Positions 1 through 8,028 of a DNA stretch of 36,018 nucleotides are shown here, one piece after another. Each line of letters begins with the position of its first letter. The first letter of the stretch is position 1. The notes below the pieces were generated by a model that worked only from the letters and a program-made list of their open reading frames with translations, was not told the DNA's origin and made no database searches. Origin of the DNA: Ensifer sp. IC3342 (GTDB lineage: Bacteria > Pseudomonadota > Alphaproteobacteria > Rhizobiales > Rhizobiaceae); the NCBI RefSeq assembly GCF_020193655.1, contig NZ_JADYVE010000029.1:1-36018 (forward strand). The letters are read 5' to 3'. Both the position numbers and the translations under genes were made by a program.

Positions 1-2
1 GC

Positions 3-134
3 GGCTTTGACGTCACAACCCAGCCTCTGAATGACCAAGCATGGATGTCAACGTCCATACCGTATTGGGAAGGCCCGATCGCCTTCGAGGGCAGTGTCAG
101 TGGGAGGGGCTACCTGGAGATGACCGGATACTAG
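3..134 (+). CDS. Lipocalin-like (AttH/CrtC-type) protein, C-terminal end only
   Basis: The window opens inside a gene whose last 43 codons are visible, ending at a TAG at 132-134. The peptide contains SIPYWEGPIAFEG and finishes GRGYLEMTGY. A 'YWEGAV.V.G' stretch followed by a closing 'GxGYxELTGY' is typical of the end of the lipocalin-like AttH / hydroxyneurosporene synthase (CrtC) family, known in rhizobia as 'lipocalin-like domain' or carotenoid 1,2-hydratase proteins. The body of the protein lies before the window, so function and completeness cannot be judged. Family assignment is from the tail motif alone. Confidence 0.6.
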   Translation, partial: GFDVTTQPLNDQAWMSTSIPYWEGPIAFEGSVSGRGYLEMTGY

Positions 135-326
135 GCCAAAGCTCTCGGTAGCGGGAAAGGGAAAGGGTAACGCGGGCAGTTTCTATCGCACCTGCCTTAT
201 GATGGACGCCGCCAGCGCAGCGTGCGCGGTGAATGTATTCGCGCATTAGTTGTGCGAGAGATTGCGACTTCTCGGTGCGAAAAACGGTATGACGACGCCA
301 GTTCTGCGGCCCGTACGACGCCCTTG

Positions 327-755
327 ATGTTTGGAAAACGAAAGGACGAGGATGTCTATCTCTGCCCGGCCGGCGAACGGTTGATCTACCGGTTCACGCG
401 AGAAGAGGCGGGCCTGATGATCCGCCGCTACTGGTCGAGCAATTGTCCAAGCTGCGCCATGAGGTCCAAATGCACGACCAGCAAGTACCGGCGCATTCAG
501 CGTTGGGAGCAGGAGCATCACCTCCAGGCGATGCAGGCAAGGCTTGATGCTGATCCTGATAAGATGCGGCAACGCTGCGTGACCGCCGAGCATCCCTTCG
601 GGACGATCAAATCCTGGATGGGAGCCACGCACTTCCTCACCAAGCGCCTGCCGAACGTGCGCGCGGAGATGGCGCTGCACGTACTCGCCTACAATATGAC
701 CCGGGTGATGAACATCATCGGCTCCACGGCACTGATGGTGGCAATACGGGGGTGA
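327..755 (+). pseudogene. IS1182-family transposase, C-terminal remnant
   Basis: About 142 residues match the C-terminal third of IS1182-type DDE transposases. There is a cysteine-containing zinc-ribbon-like part (DVYLCPAGERL, then CPSC and SKC), followed by the helix with HPFGTIKSWMG, the conserved E-H-x-F-G-T-x-K region around the last catalytic Glu, and a final LAYNMTRVMNIIG segment. The N-terminal DNA-binding part and the first two DDE acids are absent. The reading frame stays open back to about 222, but residues before the ATG at 327 do not look like the family. This is a dead remnant that cannot transpose by itself. It sits between an AttH-like gene and an IS21-like end cluster, in a patch built from successive insertions. 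Confidence 0.75.
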
Positions 756-873
756 GCGCCTCGCCTATCACGATTTTCATGAAACTCTCTCGTCAAACGC
801 CGGCATAGAGGGCCAATTCGGCATCTGGAGGGCGCTCGAAAGCAAAACCGCCTACGATGACGCTTGTGCTCAG

Positions 874-1170
874 CTGTCGCTTGGCAGGTAATCGTGAGAA
901 TGCGACCGTTCCCGTGAAGTTTGGCACTTAAATATGAGAATCGTAAAGGCAGATTCCCGTGCTTCAATGCCCTCTCGAAGGGGATAAGGTTCTGTTTTCT
1001 TTGAAGTTGTAGGCCAACTCCCAATCATACACGCCGCAGCCGAATCTCAGTTTAAATGGAAACGTCTCGGCGCTGTTCTCAATTCAAATGCCCGGTCTCA
1101 AATTTACTGCAATGCTAACTAATTGATATCGTTGGGATGAGATTCTCATGATTAAGTGCCAAGCGACAGT
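874..1170. mobile_element. ~295 bp element with IS21-like multiple end repeats and no transposase
   Basis: Two near-identical sequences face each other. The one at 875-901 begins TGTCGCTTGGCA and ends GTGAGAAT. Its inverted partner at 1142-1168 reads the same way on the minus strand with about four differences. A second direct copy of the left repeat lies at 921-941 (TTGGCACTTAAATATGAGAA). Degenerate copies of the right repeat lie at 1043-1059, 1076-1092 and 1095-1110, each starting with a TCTCA core. Several internally repeated copies of the terminal repeat at each end is the architecture of IS21-family (istA/istB) ends. The interior is too short for a transposase and has no convincing reading frame, so this is a deletion derivative or a MITE-like passenger. 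No target duplication was seen. Confidence 0.55.
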
Positions 1171-1402
1171 TGGTTTCCGTTTGCGAGTTTTCCGGCGTTA
1201 ATTCATATGGTTAGTTATTCCTAAATGTTCGTCTTGCTGCGCTTGGTGCGGAAGGTTGAAAGGCGTTTGTCGTTTTACCTGCCGATTTCAATTGAAAGCC
1301 GCAAGCTGAAATCTCGGCCCGCGATTTTGACGTTACGCTTTCACGCGCGGAACCCGCGGATAAGAACTTGATCCACCGTCGTCTCAATGAAAGCGGGATG
1401 CT

Positions 1403-1927
1403 CTAGGCGGCCGCCTCAAGAAAGCGATCTACGAAGTCGGTAAGGGCGTTCCAGTCGGTGAACTCCTGATCGCGCTCGGAGAACGCAGCGCCGCTGCCCT
1501 TCATGACGATGAATTTGACGACCTGCTCTTGGAAGTAGTCATATTCGGTGAAGCGCAATGCGCCCCCGAGAAGAAGCGTTGTGCGTGGTCGCCATCCCGT
1601 TACCGAGACAAAGCGATCCACGTATCCTTGCGCTTCCGGCTCTTCCAGCACGGCCGACAGACTGACCGATATGAAGGCTGAAGGTCTGGCGTTCAGCAAC
1701 TCATGATGCGCGAACACGAAATTTGTGATGGTGTCCTTGTGGTGCTTTTGGTGGACCGACGCAGCAATTATGAATGCGTGAAAGGCTTCAACTTTCAAAT
1801 CGGAAGGAAGCGCCTCGCTATCAACCAGTTCGACTTGGTGCCCGCGCTCGCGAGTACGCGCTGCCGTCCACACAGCAATTTTCCGCGTCTGCCCTTCGGT
1901 CGTTCCATAGATGATCAGGATGTTCAC
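1403..1927 (-). CDS. Flavodoxin-domain protein, HemG-like (menaquinone-dependent protoporphyrinogen oxidase family)
   Basis: A 174-residue protein is read from a GTG at 1927, with a strong GGAGGGA five bases upstream. The frame is open further upstream but that part has no family resemblance. The N-terminus, NILIIYGTTEGQTRKIA, is the flavodoxin phosphate-binding loop for FMN. Residues around 60-110 (IIAASVHQKHH, then FISVSLSAV) match the HemG subgroup, as does the length (E. coli HemG is about 180). Known members oxidise protoporphyrinogen IX with quinone. Many rhizobial plasmid copies lie outside any heme operon and act as general flavodoxin-like oxidoreductases. No heme gene is nearby here, so the specific substrate is uncertain. 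The gene appears intact. Confidence 0.8.
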   Translation of the reverse strand: MNILIIYGTTEGQTRKIAVWTAARTRERGHQVELVDSEALPSDLKVEAFHAFIIAASVHQKHHKDTITNFVFAHHELLNARPSAFISVSLSAVLEEPEAQGYVDRFVSVTGWRPRTTLLLGGALRFTEYDYFQEQVVKFIVMKGSGAAFSERDQEFTDWNALTDFVDRFLEAAA

Positions 1928-2335
1928 GATATCCCTCCCGAAAAATAGAAGAGAAATGGGGGCACTCCGACCACCCCGGTCTGTCGGCCTTCGTTGCTTC
2001 GCAACGCCCATGGACAACATATTAAACCATATCGACACGTTCTTGGAGCAACCTCCGCGATGCGCGGTCCCCGCGTCGTCCTCGGGCGGCGTGCCGACTG
2101 GGACAGGGCAGAGACGTGTCGTCCGTGCCACCCAACTTGTCGGGCTTGGCGTGGTCCATGCGACCGACGCCGGAGCCGGCCACTTCCACCGTCCGGGTTC
2201 GGGCGATGCGCAGGCGCTAGCCGGAATGCATAAGGGGTCTCGGCACGCGTCGCATCAGCAGAAAGCGCGCCCTTTCGGCCGGCGATGTCCAGGTTCGGAC
2301 GCCGCGCTCGGCTTCATCGTCGAGGGGCCGTTCTC
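1928..2335. other. Stretch without a supported gene
   Basis: Open frames exist on both strands because of high GC, but none has family resemblance, a good ribosome-binding site or a sensible composition. It lies between the flavodoxin gene and the decayed Mu-type transposase, and is probably more of the decayed transposon. Confidence 0.5.
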
Positions 2336-2833
2336 CTATGAGCGCGGCCCCATGGTAGCGGTCGAGGCGCCGCCGCGTCGTACGGCTGCCGTCTTCTTGG
2401 TTGCTGCATCCACCAGTTCGCGCTGCGCGATTGCCGTGCCCACGATGGCGCGGGTATTGATTTCCTGTCGCCCTTTCGCCAGCAGTGTGCGTCCCGCCGC
2501 CACGGCCTCATGAGGTGTCACCGGAAGGCAGGGTCAAATCAGCATAGCGGGCGTCCACGAAGTCGCCCGAAGGTCGCCGTACGAAGATACGGGCCATGTC
2601 TCGCGGGTCGTATTTGACGAGCAGGCGACGGTTCGAGCGACGTCGGCGCTGAGCGCGGCTGACCAGTAGCGCAGGCCAGACAGTTGAATTCCGGTCGGCT
2701 GCAATGTGCGCTCCTGCTCGGGCAGAAACGTCAGCCAGAAACGCATCCGATCCTGCGGCAGTCGCAGCGGAAGCTCGCCCTCGTGCTCCCGCCAGACGGC
2801 AATTGGCGGGCGGCCCAAGCTGGATTTCGTCAT
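2336..2833 (-). pseudogene. Mu-type transposase (TniA/TnsB-like), frameshifted C-terminal remnant
   Basis: Three consecutive minus-strand frames join into one Mu-transposase C-terminal domain. The first begins at 2833 with LGRPPIAVWREH and continues LPQDRMRFWLTFLPEQERT, then GLRYWSAALS. A frameshift near 2635 leads into LLVKYDPRDMARIFVRR and FVDARYADLTLP. A second shift near 2521 leads into AGRTLLAKGRQEINTRAI and AIAQRELVDAATKKTA. The 'LxVKYDPRDLSRVFVR' core and the trailing A-Q-R helix are diagnostic of this family. The catalytic DDE core (N-terminal half) is missing, so the element is dead. Such transposases normally travel with a TniB-like ATPase, which I cannot find here. The 260 bases upstream (2834-3092) have no supported gene. 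Confidence 0.75.
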
Positions 2834-3092
2834 TGCCTGCTCCCTCTCATTCTGGGGGCTCGGAATGTTGGACGGTGCCTTTTTCGTTCCGCGCGTTTGC
2901 CCAGTTACGCTGCTCAGGTGGTGGAGTAGTTGTCTCGGGTGTGCTGATCCAACATCGCGACCGGGGCGGCGAGCACCAAACCTGCGGCGTTGCCAGGGGC
3001 CGCCGCAACGCCCGTGGTCGGCGATAGTTGATACCGACGTCTCACCGTCCCCGGAAATCCGTTCCCACAGCCACCAGTGCAAATCCAAGCGC

Positions 3093-3655
3093 TTATCGGC
3101 CATGTTGAACCGCATCCTGTAGTTGCCTGACGAGTTCTGCGGTCTGTCCGTCGTTCGGCTGGAGACGGGCGAGCGCCTCCGCCAACCTAAGGGTCTCGGC
3201 ATAGCGGCCGAGCTTCAGTCCAAGCTGAACTGCAGTGACGAGCAGATTGGGATCAGTCGCACCACCTGTGACGGCCCGATCGAACAGCGCGAAGGCGTCA
3301 TCCGTTCTGCCGACCGAATCGAGCGCGACGGCGGCCGTCGTCCTGTATCGGGCGTTGCCAGGATCCAGGCGCACGGCCGCCTCCAGTTCCCGGATTGCGT
3401 CCGGCATCGCCTTTCGGCGGACGAGCGACAGACCATGCCCGTAACGGAGCTCGGCCCGATCCGAAATGGCCGCGACCGCCTCGGCGTAGGCCTGTTCGGA
3501 TTTCTCGTTGTCACCTTCGGCGCGGTAGAACTCGGCGAGATTGATGCGCGCGCCTGAAAGCGTCGGATCAAGAGCAATCGCCTGCCGGAACGCCTTTTCC
3601 GCGTCGTCCGTGCGTCCCTGTTCAAAGAGGAACGATCCGTACGTGAAATCCCCGA
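3093..3655 (-). pseudogene. Tetratricopeptide-repeat protein, C-terminal remnant
   Basis: About 187 codons are open from a stop at 3656-3658 down to 3093, without an early start codon (first ATG at 3407). The peptide carries consecutive TPR units: QGRTDDAEKAFRQAIALDP, then AEGDNEKSEQAYAEAV, AIRELEAAVRLDPGNARY, TDDAFALFDRAV, and KLGRYAETLRLAEALARLQP. The final repeats resemble the TPR tail of large rhizobial periplasmic proteins, including TPR proteins with N-terminal cytochrome-type domains. The N-terminal part has been lost at about 3656, so the original function cannot be assigned. A TPR scaffold would mediate protein-protein contacts. No ribosome-binding site supports expression of the short internal frame. 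Confidence 0.6.
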
Positions 3656-3973
3656 ACTACAAAGTTTGATTGTGCGGTACGGTGTAGCGTCGGCGCTTGA
3701 AACACGCCGCCGCTCGTCCCGCTGGGCTTAAAAGGCGAAGCCTTGCCCCTCCCGGGGAAATAGGCGTTCCTTCGGTGACGAGAAGACTAGCGGAGGCGCG
3801 CTGGCGATAATAAAGCGCGGTCTGCGCATCTGCTATGCCCTCTCAGGCGCGGACGCGGGTCATGGGGCCATGACAAGACCCTTGCGCAAGGTGCGACCCG
3901 CCGGATCGTATGGTTCGAACAGGCTTTTCAAGGACTGCCCTCGAATTGGGACTCGATGTTCCTTGCCGAAGGC
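3656..3973. other. Stretch without a supported gene
   Basis: This lies between the truncated TPR gene and the end of the Gfo/Idh/MocA gene. No reading frame with family resemblance and no clear terminator was found. It probably contains the breakpoint that removed the 5' end of the TPR gene. Confidence 0.5.
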
Positions 3974-4996
3974 TCAACCCTGCGACTGGATTTCCCGCCA
4001 GATGGCATCGAGGAACGCTTGGGTTCTGCTGGTCGCCTCAAGCCATGCCTCGCGCTCGGCAGCATTGCCGTCGAGGATCAAACGGGCGAAGTTTTCGATC
4101 ATCAGGCCGTGCTGCGATTTCCTTGTTGGCGTCTCGATGAAGGTGAGGTCCGTGCGAGTGGCCATGCCGGAGCGGTGTATGAAACCCGTCGGAATGTCGG
4201 GATTGTCGAAGCCGAAGCCGCTTTGCCAGTCGAGAACGAAGTCGTCCTGCGTCAGAATGCCGGATGTTCCGGCGACAGTGAGGTCCATCACCGCCGCCCC
4301 GGCCGTATAACCGACGTCGAAGGTTGCGGTTTTATCGCCATCGAACTTCAGGACGCCCGTGGCACGAATAACCGCGCCTGGCTTCGTATCACGCTCTGCA
4401 AAGACTTTGATGTCTTCGAGCGTTTCCGGCGCAAGGTATTCCACGACTGCCCGCATCGCGTACCAGGCCATGTCGCCCACAGCGCCCATCGGCTCATCAG
4501 TCGGGTCGAAGCGGATGTTCTCTCGGTCGGAAAAAGGGAAGTAAAACATCGTCTGCAGCGAACGCGGGGTGCCGATCAGTTCGGCAAAACGCTGACGCAT
4601 CGCGGCAGTGCGCGGGTGATGGACAAGGTGGGTCGCGTCCATCAGCACGAGGCCATTCTCGCGGGCGACAGCCGACAGGCGCTTAAAAGATTCCGCCGAA
4701 TACAGCGGCTTCTCGATAAGTACGTGCTTGCCGTCGGCAAGTGCACGGCTTGCGACATCTTCCTTGGCTGCCGTGGGGGTGGCGATATAGATGGCATCGA
4801 TATCGTCGCGTGCGATCAGCCGGTCCGCGCCTTCGACGGCAACTGCACCTGGATAGTTGGCGACGAAGTCCTCGGCCTTCGCGAGTGTCCGGCTCGAAAC
4901 CGCAGCCAGCCGCGCATTTTTTGACGACTGGATTGCTGGTGCAAGAATCCCCGCGATGAATCCCGTGCCGACAATTCCGATGTTCAGCTTCTTCAT
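3974..4996 (-). CDS. Gfo/Idh/MocA-family NAD(P)-dependent oxidoreductase
   Basis: A 340-residue protein beginning MKKLNIGIVGTGFIAGIL, a Rossmann dinucleotide-binding loop (GxGxxA/G). It continues with the family's DIDAIYIATPTA strand and the signature EKPL at about residues 95-98 (HVLIEKPLYSAESF), where the Lys is the conserved catalytic-site residue. A C-terminal alpha/beta domain contains the GAVGDMAWYAMRA helix. Length is normal and the frame is intact. Family members oxidise or reduce sugars, inositols and related polyols, or reduce biliverdin or cyclic compounds. No sugar transporter or kinase is adjacent, so the substrate is unknown. It is the last gene of a minus-strand group with the broken monooxygenase and the DJ-1/PfpI genes, so it may be part of a stress-related operon. 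Confidence 0.85.
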   Translation of the reverse strand: MKKLNIGIVGTGFIAGILAPAIQSSKNARLAAVSSRTLAKAEDFVANYPGAVAVEGADRLIARDDIDAIYIATPTAAKEDVASRALADGKHVLIEKPLYSAESFKRLSAVARENGLVLMDATHLVHHPRTAAMRQRFAELIGTPRSLQTMFYFPFSDRENIRFDPTDEPMGAVGDMAWYAMRAVVEYLAPETLEDIKVFAERDTKPGAVIRATGVLKFDGDKTATFDVGYTAGAAVMDLTVAGTSGILTQDDFVLDWQSGFGFDNPDIPTGFIHRSGMATRTDLTFIETPTRKSQHGLMIENFARLILDGNAAEREAWLEATSRTQAFLDAIWREIQSQG

Positions 4997-5041
4997 AATA
5001 TGTCCTGCTCTTTGTGAGGCTTTGCGAAAGGTCGCTTTACG

Positions 5042-5339
5042 TCAGGCGATCTGGTCGAGGGTGTGGATCTCGACGTTTGCGATTGTTCCGGCGGGCAACT
5101 GCGCGTTGAAGGAACGGATGGCCTCGCCGGCCATGTGCTTCTCCCAAACATGATGCGACGCCCAGTCCTCGATGAAGACGTAGACGCCCTTCTGGTTCGG
5201 GTTGCGGAAAAGGTAATAGGAGAGGCAGCCATCCTCCTCTCTTGTTGCGATGGGAGAGCGAACCGGCGTGTTTTTCGAACGCGGCTTCTTTTCCCGGCGT
5301 TATGACAACGCGCGCGACGACTTTGATGCTGGTGGTCAT
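5042..5339 (-). pseudogene. Antibiotic biosynthesis monooxygenase (ABM)-domain protein, frameshifted
   Basis: The start is ATG at 5339, giving MTTSIKVVARVVITPGKEAAFE in one frame. Around 5245-5262 the similarity moves to a second frame, which reads TREEDGCLSYYLFRNP, then VYVFIEDWASHHVWEKHM and ends VEIHTLDQIA with a TGA at 5042-5044. Together they make a complete ~97-residue ABM-fold (YgiN-like) quinol monooxygenase with its typical EDGCLxYxLF and WxxxxxxxxH elements. The single-base shift breaks it unless it is a sequencing error. It is immediately upstream of the Gfo/Idh/MocA gene and downstream of two DJ-1/PfpI genes, a grouping often seen in electrophile or oxidative-stress clusters. Confidence 0.75.
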
Positions 5340-5471
5340 TTTCTGTCCCGTCAGGCGGTTGCGTCCGGCGGCTTGCTTCCGGACGGCGTTAGGCAGTTGT
5401 GTAGTGAAATAATCCAACGCGTGAGACGCCGCTCCTGAGCGGAGCGACGCCGGCGGTGGTAGAAAGAGGGT

Positions 5472-6311
5472 TTACTTCAGCCGCGTGAGCAGCTCCGCGG
5501 CGACGGCTGGGGCGGAAGCGGGGTTCTGGCCGGTAATCAGCTCGCGGTCGTTCACCACATTGGATGTCCACGGCGCCTGGTTGCTGACGACGTCGCCCCC
5601 CGCCGCTTGCAGCGCGGTTTGCGGATAAAACTTCATCTCGCCGCCGTTCAGCAGGTCCTTGGCGATTTCCTCTTCCTGGTTGCTGATGACGGTCATCTTG
5701 TAGCCTGCGTAGATCCAGCCCTCGGCCTTCGCCGAACCGCTTGTCTCAAGCTTTGTGGTGAAGGCGGCCGCATCCGGCAGGGCTGAGAGCAGGGCGATCG
5801 GGCCATGGCAGGCGAGCGCGGTCGTCTTGCCCTTCGCATGGAAGTCAGCAAGCAGCTTGCCCAATTCCGGGCTGACGAGAAGATCCTGCATCGGCGCATG
5901 GCCGCCGGGCACGTAGACCGCATCGAAATGGTCGTAACCAATCTGCTCGACGCGGGCGAGGCTGACGACCGGCGAGGCGCTGTCCGATGCCAGCCTGAGT
6001 TTCTCGAGCATGGCGATGCTTTCCTGCATCGCGGCCTCGTCGCCGCCGAAATACATCTTGTCCACGGAGGACTTGTCCAGCGTAGGCGCCGTACCCTTCG
6101 GAGTTGCGAAGGTGATGTTGTGACCGGCCTCCGTTAGGGCCTTTACCGGCTGCATCAATTCGTTGAGGTAAAAGCCGGTTTCGAAAATCTTGCCGTCCTT
6201 GAGGTCGAGACGGTCGGAATCCGAAAGAACGACCAGCACGTTGGCTGCCTGTGCGCTGAATGCGTTCGTTCCAAGAGCAAACGCGAAAGCGAGAGTGCGG
6301 ATGGGTGTCAT
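5472..6311 (-). CDS. Secreted DJ-1/PfpI-family (Hsp31-like) glutamine-amidotransferase-fold protein
   Basis: This is a 279-residue protein with a cleavable-looking signal peptide (MTPIRTLAFAFALGTNAFSAQA, cut after AQA), so it probably acts in the periplasm. The mature part has the DJ-1/PfpI fold: VYVPGGHAPMQDL supplies the GGHG-like oxyanion strand, and TALACHGPIALL contains the nucleophile-elbow Cys followed by His. Acidic partner residues are present in the early GFYLNEL segment, as in Hsp31-type proteins (E-x-x-x-P/L). Related proteins are glyoxalase III, protein deglycases or chaperones. It lies 74 bases downstream of a cytosolic paralogue transcribed in the same direction, giving a tandem pair on both sides of the inner membrane. 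Substrate is inferred only at family level. Confidence 0.85.
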   Translation of the reverse strand: MTPIRTLAFAFALGTNAFSAQAANVLVVLSDSDRLDLKDGKIFETGFYLNELMQPVKALTEAGHNITFATPKGTAPTLDKSSVDKMYFGGDEAAMQESIAMLEKLRLASDSASPVVSLARVEQIGYDHFDAVYVPGGHAPMQDLLVSPELGKLLADFHAKGKTTALACHGPIALLSALPDAAAFTTKLETSGSAKAEGWIYAGYKMTVISNQEEEIAKDLLNGGEMKFYPQTALQAAGGDVVSNQAPWTSNVVNDRELITGQNPASAPAVAAELLTRLK

Positions 6312-6385
6312 GTTCTTCTCCAGATGAAGACGCCCGGTCCCGCATGGGCGGGCAGGGCGGTTGTCACGTTGTCGGGTGTTATCGG

Positions 6386-7078
6386 TTATGCGGTCAGGAG
6401 GACGCGCAGGGCTTCGCCGACGCCGGTCGCCGATTGCGGGTTCTGGCCGGTGATCAGCCTTCCGTCGACGACTACCTTGGGTGTCCAGTCGGCGGCCGGA
6501 TGGTGATGCGCGCCGCGAGCGACAAGCGTGCTGGCGAGTAGGAAGGGGATGGTCTTGTCCAGCTTGACGGCCCGCTCCTCGTCATCGGTAAAGGCGGCGA
6601 CATCCTTGCCCGCGACCAGGTGTGCGCCGTTGTTCAACGTGACATTGACAAGCGCCGCGGGGCCGTGACAAACGGCGGCGACGACACCGCCCGCCTCATA
6701 AATCTCGCGGGTCACGTGATTGACGGCAGGACTTTCCGAGAAATCCCACATCGCGCCGTGGCCGCCGGCGAAGAATACCGCTGCGTAATGTTTCGGATCG
6801 ACGTCGGCTAGGCGCAATGTATGGCGGATGGCGAGGCGGAAGCTTTCATCGTTCCAGTAGCGCGCATTGGTTGCATCCTCGAGGTCGAGACCGTCGACCG
6901 GCGGCTCGCCGCCCCCGATTGAAGCGAAATCGACCGGGATGCCAGCGGCATCGAGAACGGCCAGCGGATGGGTAACTTCGCCGAGGTAGAAGCCGGTCGG
7001 TTCACCGCTGTTGCCCTTGACGCCGTGGCTGGTAAGAACGAACAGAACGGGTTTCTGAACCTGAATTGCGCTTGTCAT
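6386..7078 (-). CDS. Cytosolic DJ-1/PfpI-family (Hsp31-like) protein
   Basis: The ATG at 7078 is chosen because AGGAGC lies six bases upstream and because the product MTSAIQVQKPVLFVLTSHG starts like the family. The frame extends upstream to 7177 without family resemblance. The 230 residues include GFYLGEVTHP (acidic residue and hydrophobic loop), AVFFAGGHGAMWD (oxyanion strand) and VAAVCHGPAALV (nucleophile Cys-His). The end, LITGQNPQSATGVGEAL, is typical of type 1 glutamine-amidotransferase-domain Hsp31 homologues, which are known to detoxify methylglyoxal or repair glycated targets. There is no signal peptide. It probably shares a promoter with the secreted paralogue downstream. A sequence resembling the LysR-gene leader lies ~90 bases upstream, suggesting LysR control. 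Confidence 0.88.
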   Translation of the reverse strand: MTSAIQVQKPVLFVLTSHGVKGNSGEPTGFYLGEVTHPLAVLDAAGIPVDFASIGGGEPPVDGLDLEDATNARYWNDESFRLAIRHTLRLADVDPKHYAAVFFAGGHGAMWDFSESPAVNHVTREIYEAGGVVAAVCHGPAALVNVTLNNGAHLVAGKDVAAFTDDEERAVKLDKTIPFLLASTLVARGAHHHPAADWTPKVVVDGRLITGQNPQSATGVGEALRVLLTA

Positions 7079-7164
7079 GATCTGCTCCTGAAATCTGGGG
7101 ATAGCGCTTGATCGCGTTCGATGAGGCAGATGTATTGAGGCTTCAGACGCGGATAAAGGTGCAC

Positions 7165-7197
7165 GCAAGGAATTCATTTGTTCGCAAGGAGATAAAA
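7165..7197. promoter_or_regulatory. Candidate LysR-site copy upstream of the DJ-1/PfpI gene
   Basis: The segment has AAGGAATTCATTTG followed by TTCGCAAGGAG. It matches the leader of the LysR gene (7998-8023) at about 21 of 25 aligned positions with one gap. CGCAAGGA occurs twice within it (7164-7171 and 7183-7190). Duplicated blocks in front of two neighbouring transcription units suggest a shared binding site. Confidence 0.35.
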
Positions 7198-7200
7198 TTC

Positions 7201-7972
7201 TCAGCCTGAATGCTCAGCCTGAAAGGGCCGCACGCCTCGTCCCTGCCGGGTAACCCAGAGTACCGATGTCCAGTGCATGGCTTTGCCGATCGACGCATCG
7301 CCATCCACGAAAAGCGTTTGCCTGGTCATGAACCTGGCGTCCTCCGACAGCGGGAATTCGATTGCCGCGGCGATTTCGTCCGACTTTCCAAGCTGATACA
7401 TGGGCACGCCGGACAGATAGCGCCTTTCGCCGTCGCTGCCCGCAGGATTATTCGCGCGAAACAGTTAGGTCTCGATCGGTGCCACGGTCTTGAGGGTAGT
7501 TCCAGTCCGCGCGAGTTCGAGCGCCTAGGCGCATGTGAAACTGACCCAACGCCGCCTTTGCGGCCGCATAAGCGGTCCGTTCGGCGATGCCGAGAACGGT
7601 CAGGCTGAAAATACTGACGACACGCCCCATCCATTGGCGCGCATAGGCGGTAGTGCTGCCCGTACGGCTTGAACGGCAGGATGCAAATTCACACGCAGAA
7701 CGGCGTCGAGATCATTGAGCTCGATCGCGCCAAGGCGTTGCGGACGGACCGGCCCGACATTGTTGACGACGCCGTCAATGCGGTGTCGTTCGCGAATATC
7801 ATCGAATGCGTTCTGCGCCTTCTGGCGATCCTCCAGATCGACGGACATCAGTGTTCCTGAAAAGCCGATGTCGTCAGTTTGCCTTGCAATGCCGATCACG
7901 TGACCTGTCGCGGCGAGACGTTCGCACACGGCGCGCCCAATACCTTTGCTGGCGCCGGCCCACTTTATTGGT
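7201..7972 (-). pseudogene. Short-chain dehydrogenase/reductase (SDR), multiply frameshifted
   Basis: Minus-strand frames join into a classical SDR. GASKGIGRAVCERL is the NAD(P)-binding glycine motif, and VNNVGPV corresponds to the NNAG element. A frameshift near 7620 leads into RVVSIFSLTVLG and YAAAKAAL, which holds the catalytic Tyr-x-x-x-Lys. More shifts are needed to reach RYLSGVPMYQLGKSDEIAAA and RQTLFVDGDASIGKA, the normal SDR C-terminus. The first strand lacks a start codon (a stop lies just upstream at ~7996). At least three lesions make it non-functional. It is divergent from the LysR gene, a common SDR/LysR pair in rhizobia, so the regulator has probably lost one original target. 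Confidence 0.8.
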
Positions 7973-7997
7973 GCCGAAATAGCGATTAAATCCGGTC

Positions 7998-8027
7998 AGA
8001 AGGAAATATTTATTCGCAAGGAGCAAA
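7998..8027. promoter_or_regulatory. LysR-gene leader repeat
   Basis: This is the second copy of the block found at 7165-7197 (AAGGAAATATTTATTCGCAA, then GGAGCAAAA). It ends with the ribosome-binding site of the LysR gene, so it could serve for autoregulation as well as control of the divergent SDR remnant. The shared core is TTCGCAAGGAG. Confidence 0.35.
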
Positions 8028-8028
8028 A

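Noticed and set aside
689..1024. Minus-strand frame of 111 codons
   Set aside because: It runs through the IS1182 remnant and the IS21-like end repeats and has no family likeness.
1911..2513. Long plus-strand reading frame (~200 codons)
   Set aside because: It overlaps the start of the flavodoxin gene and the Mu-transposase remnant in antisense, lacks a ribosome-binding site, and its Arg/Pro/Ala-rich peptide is typical of GC-rich shadow frames.
3956..4924. Plus-strand frame of ~320 codons
   Set aside because: It is entirely antisense to the clear Gfo/Idh/MocA gene; composition and lack of motifs show it is a shadow.
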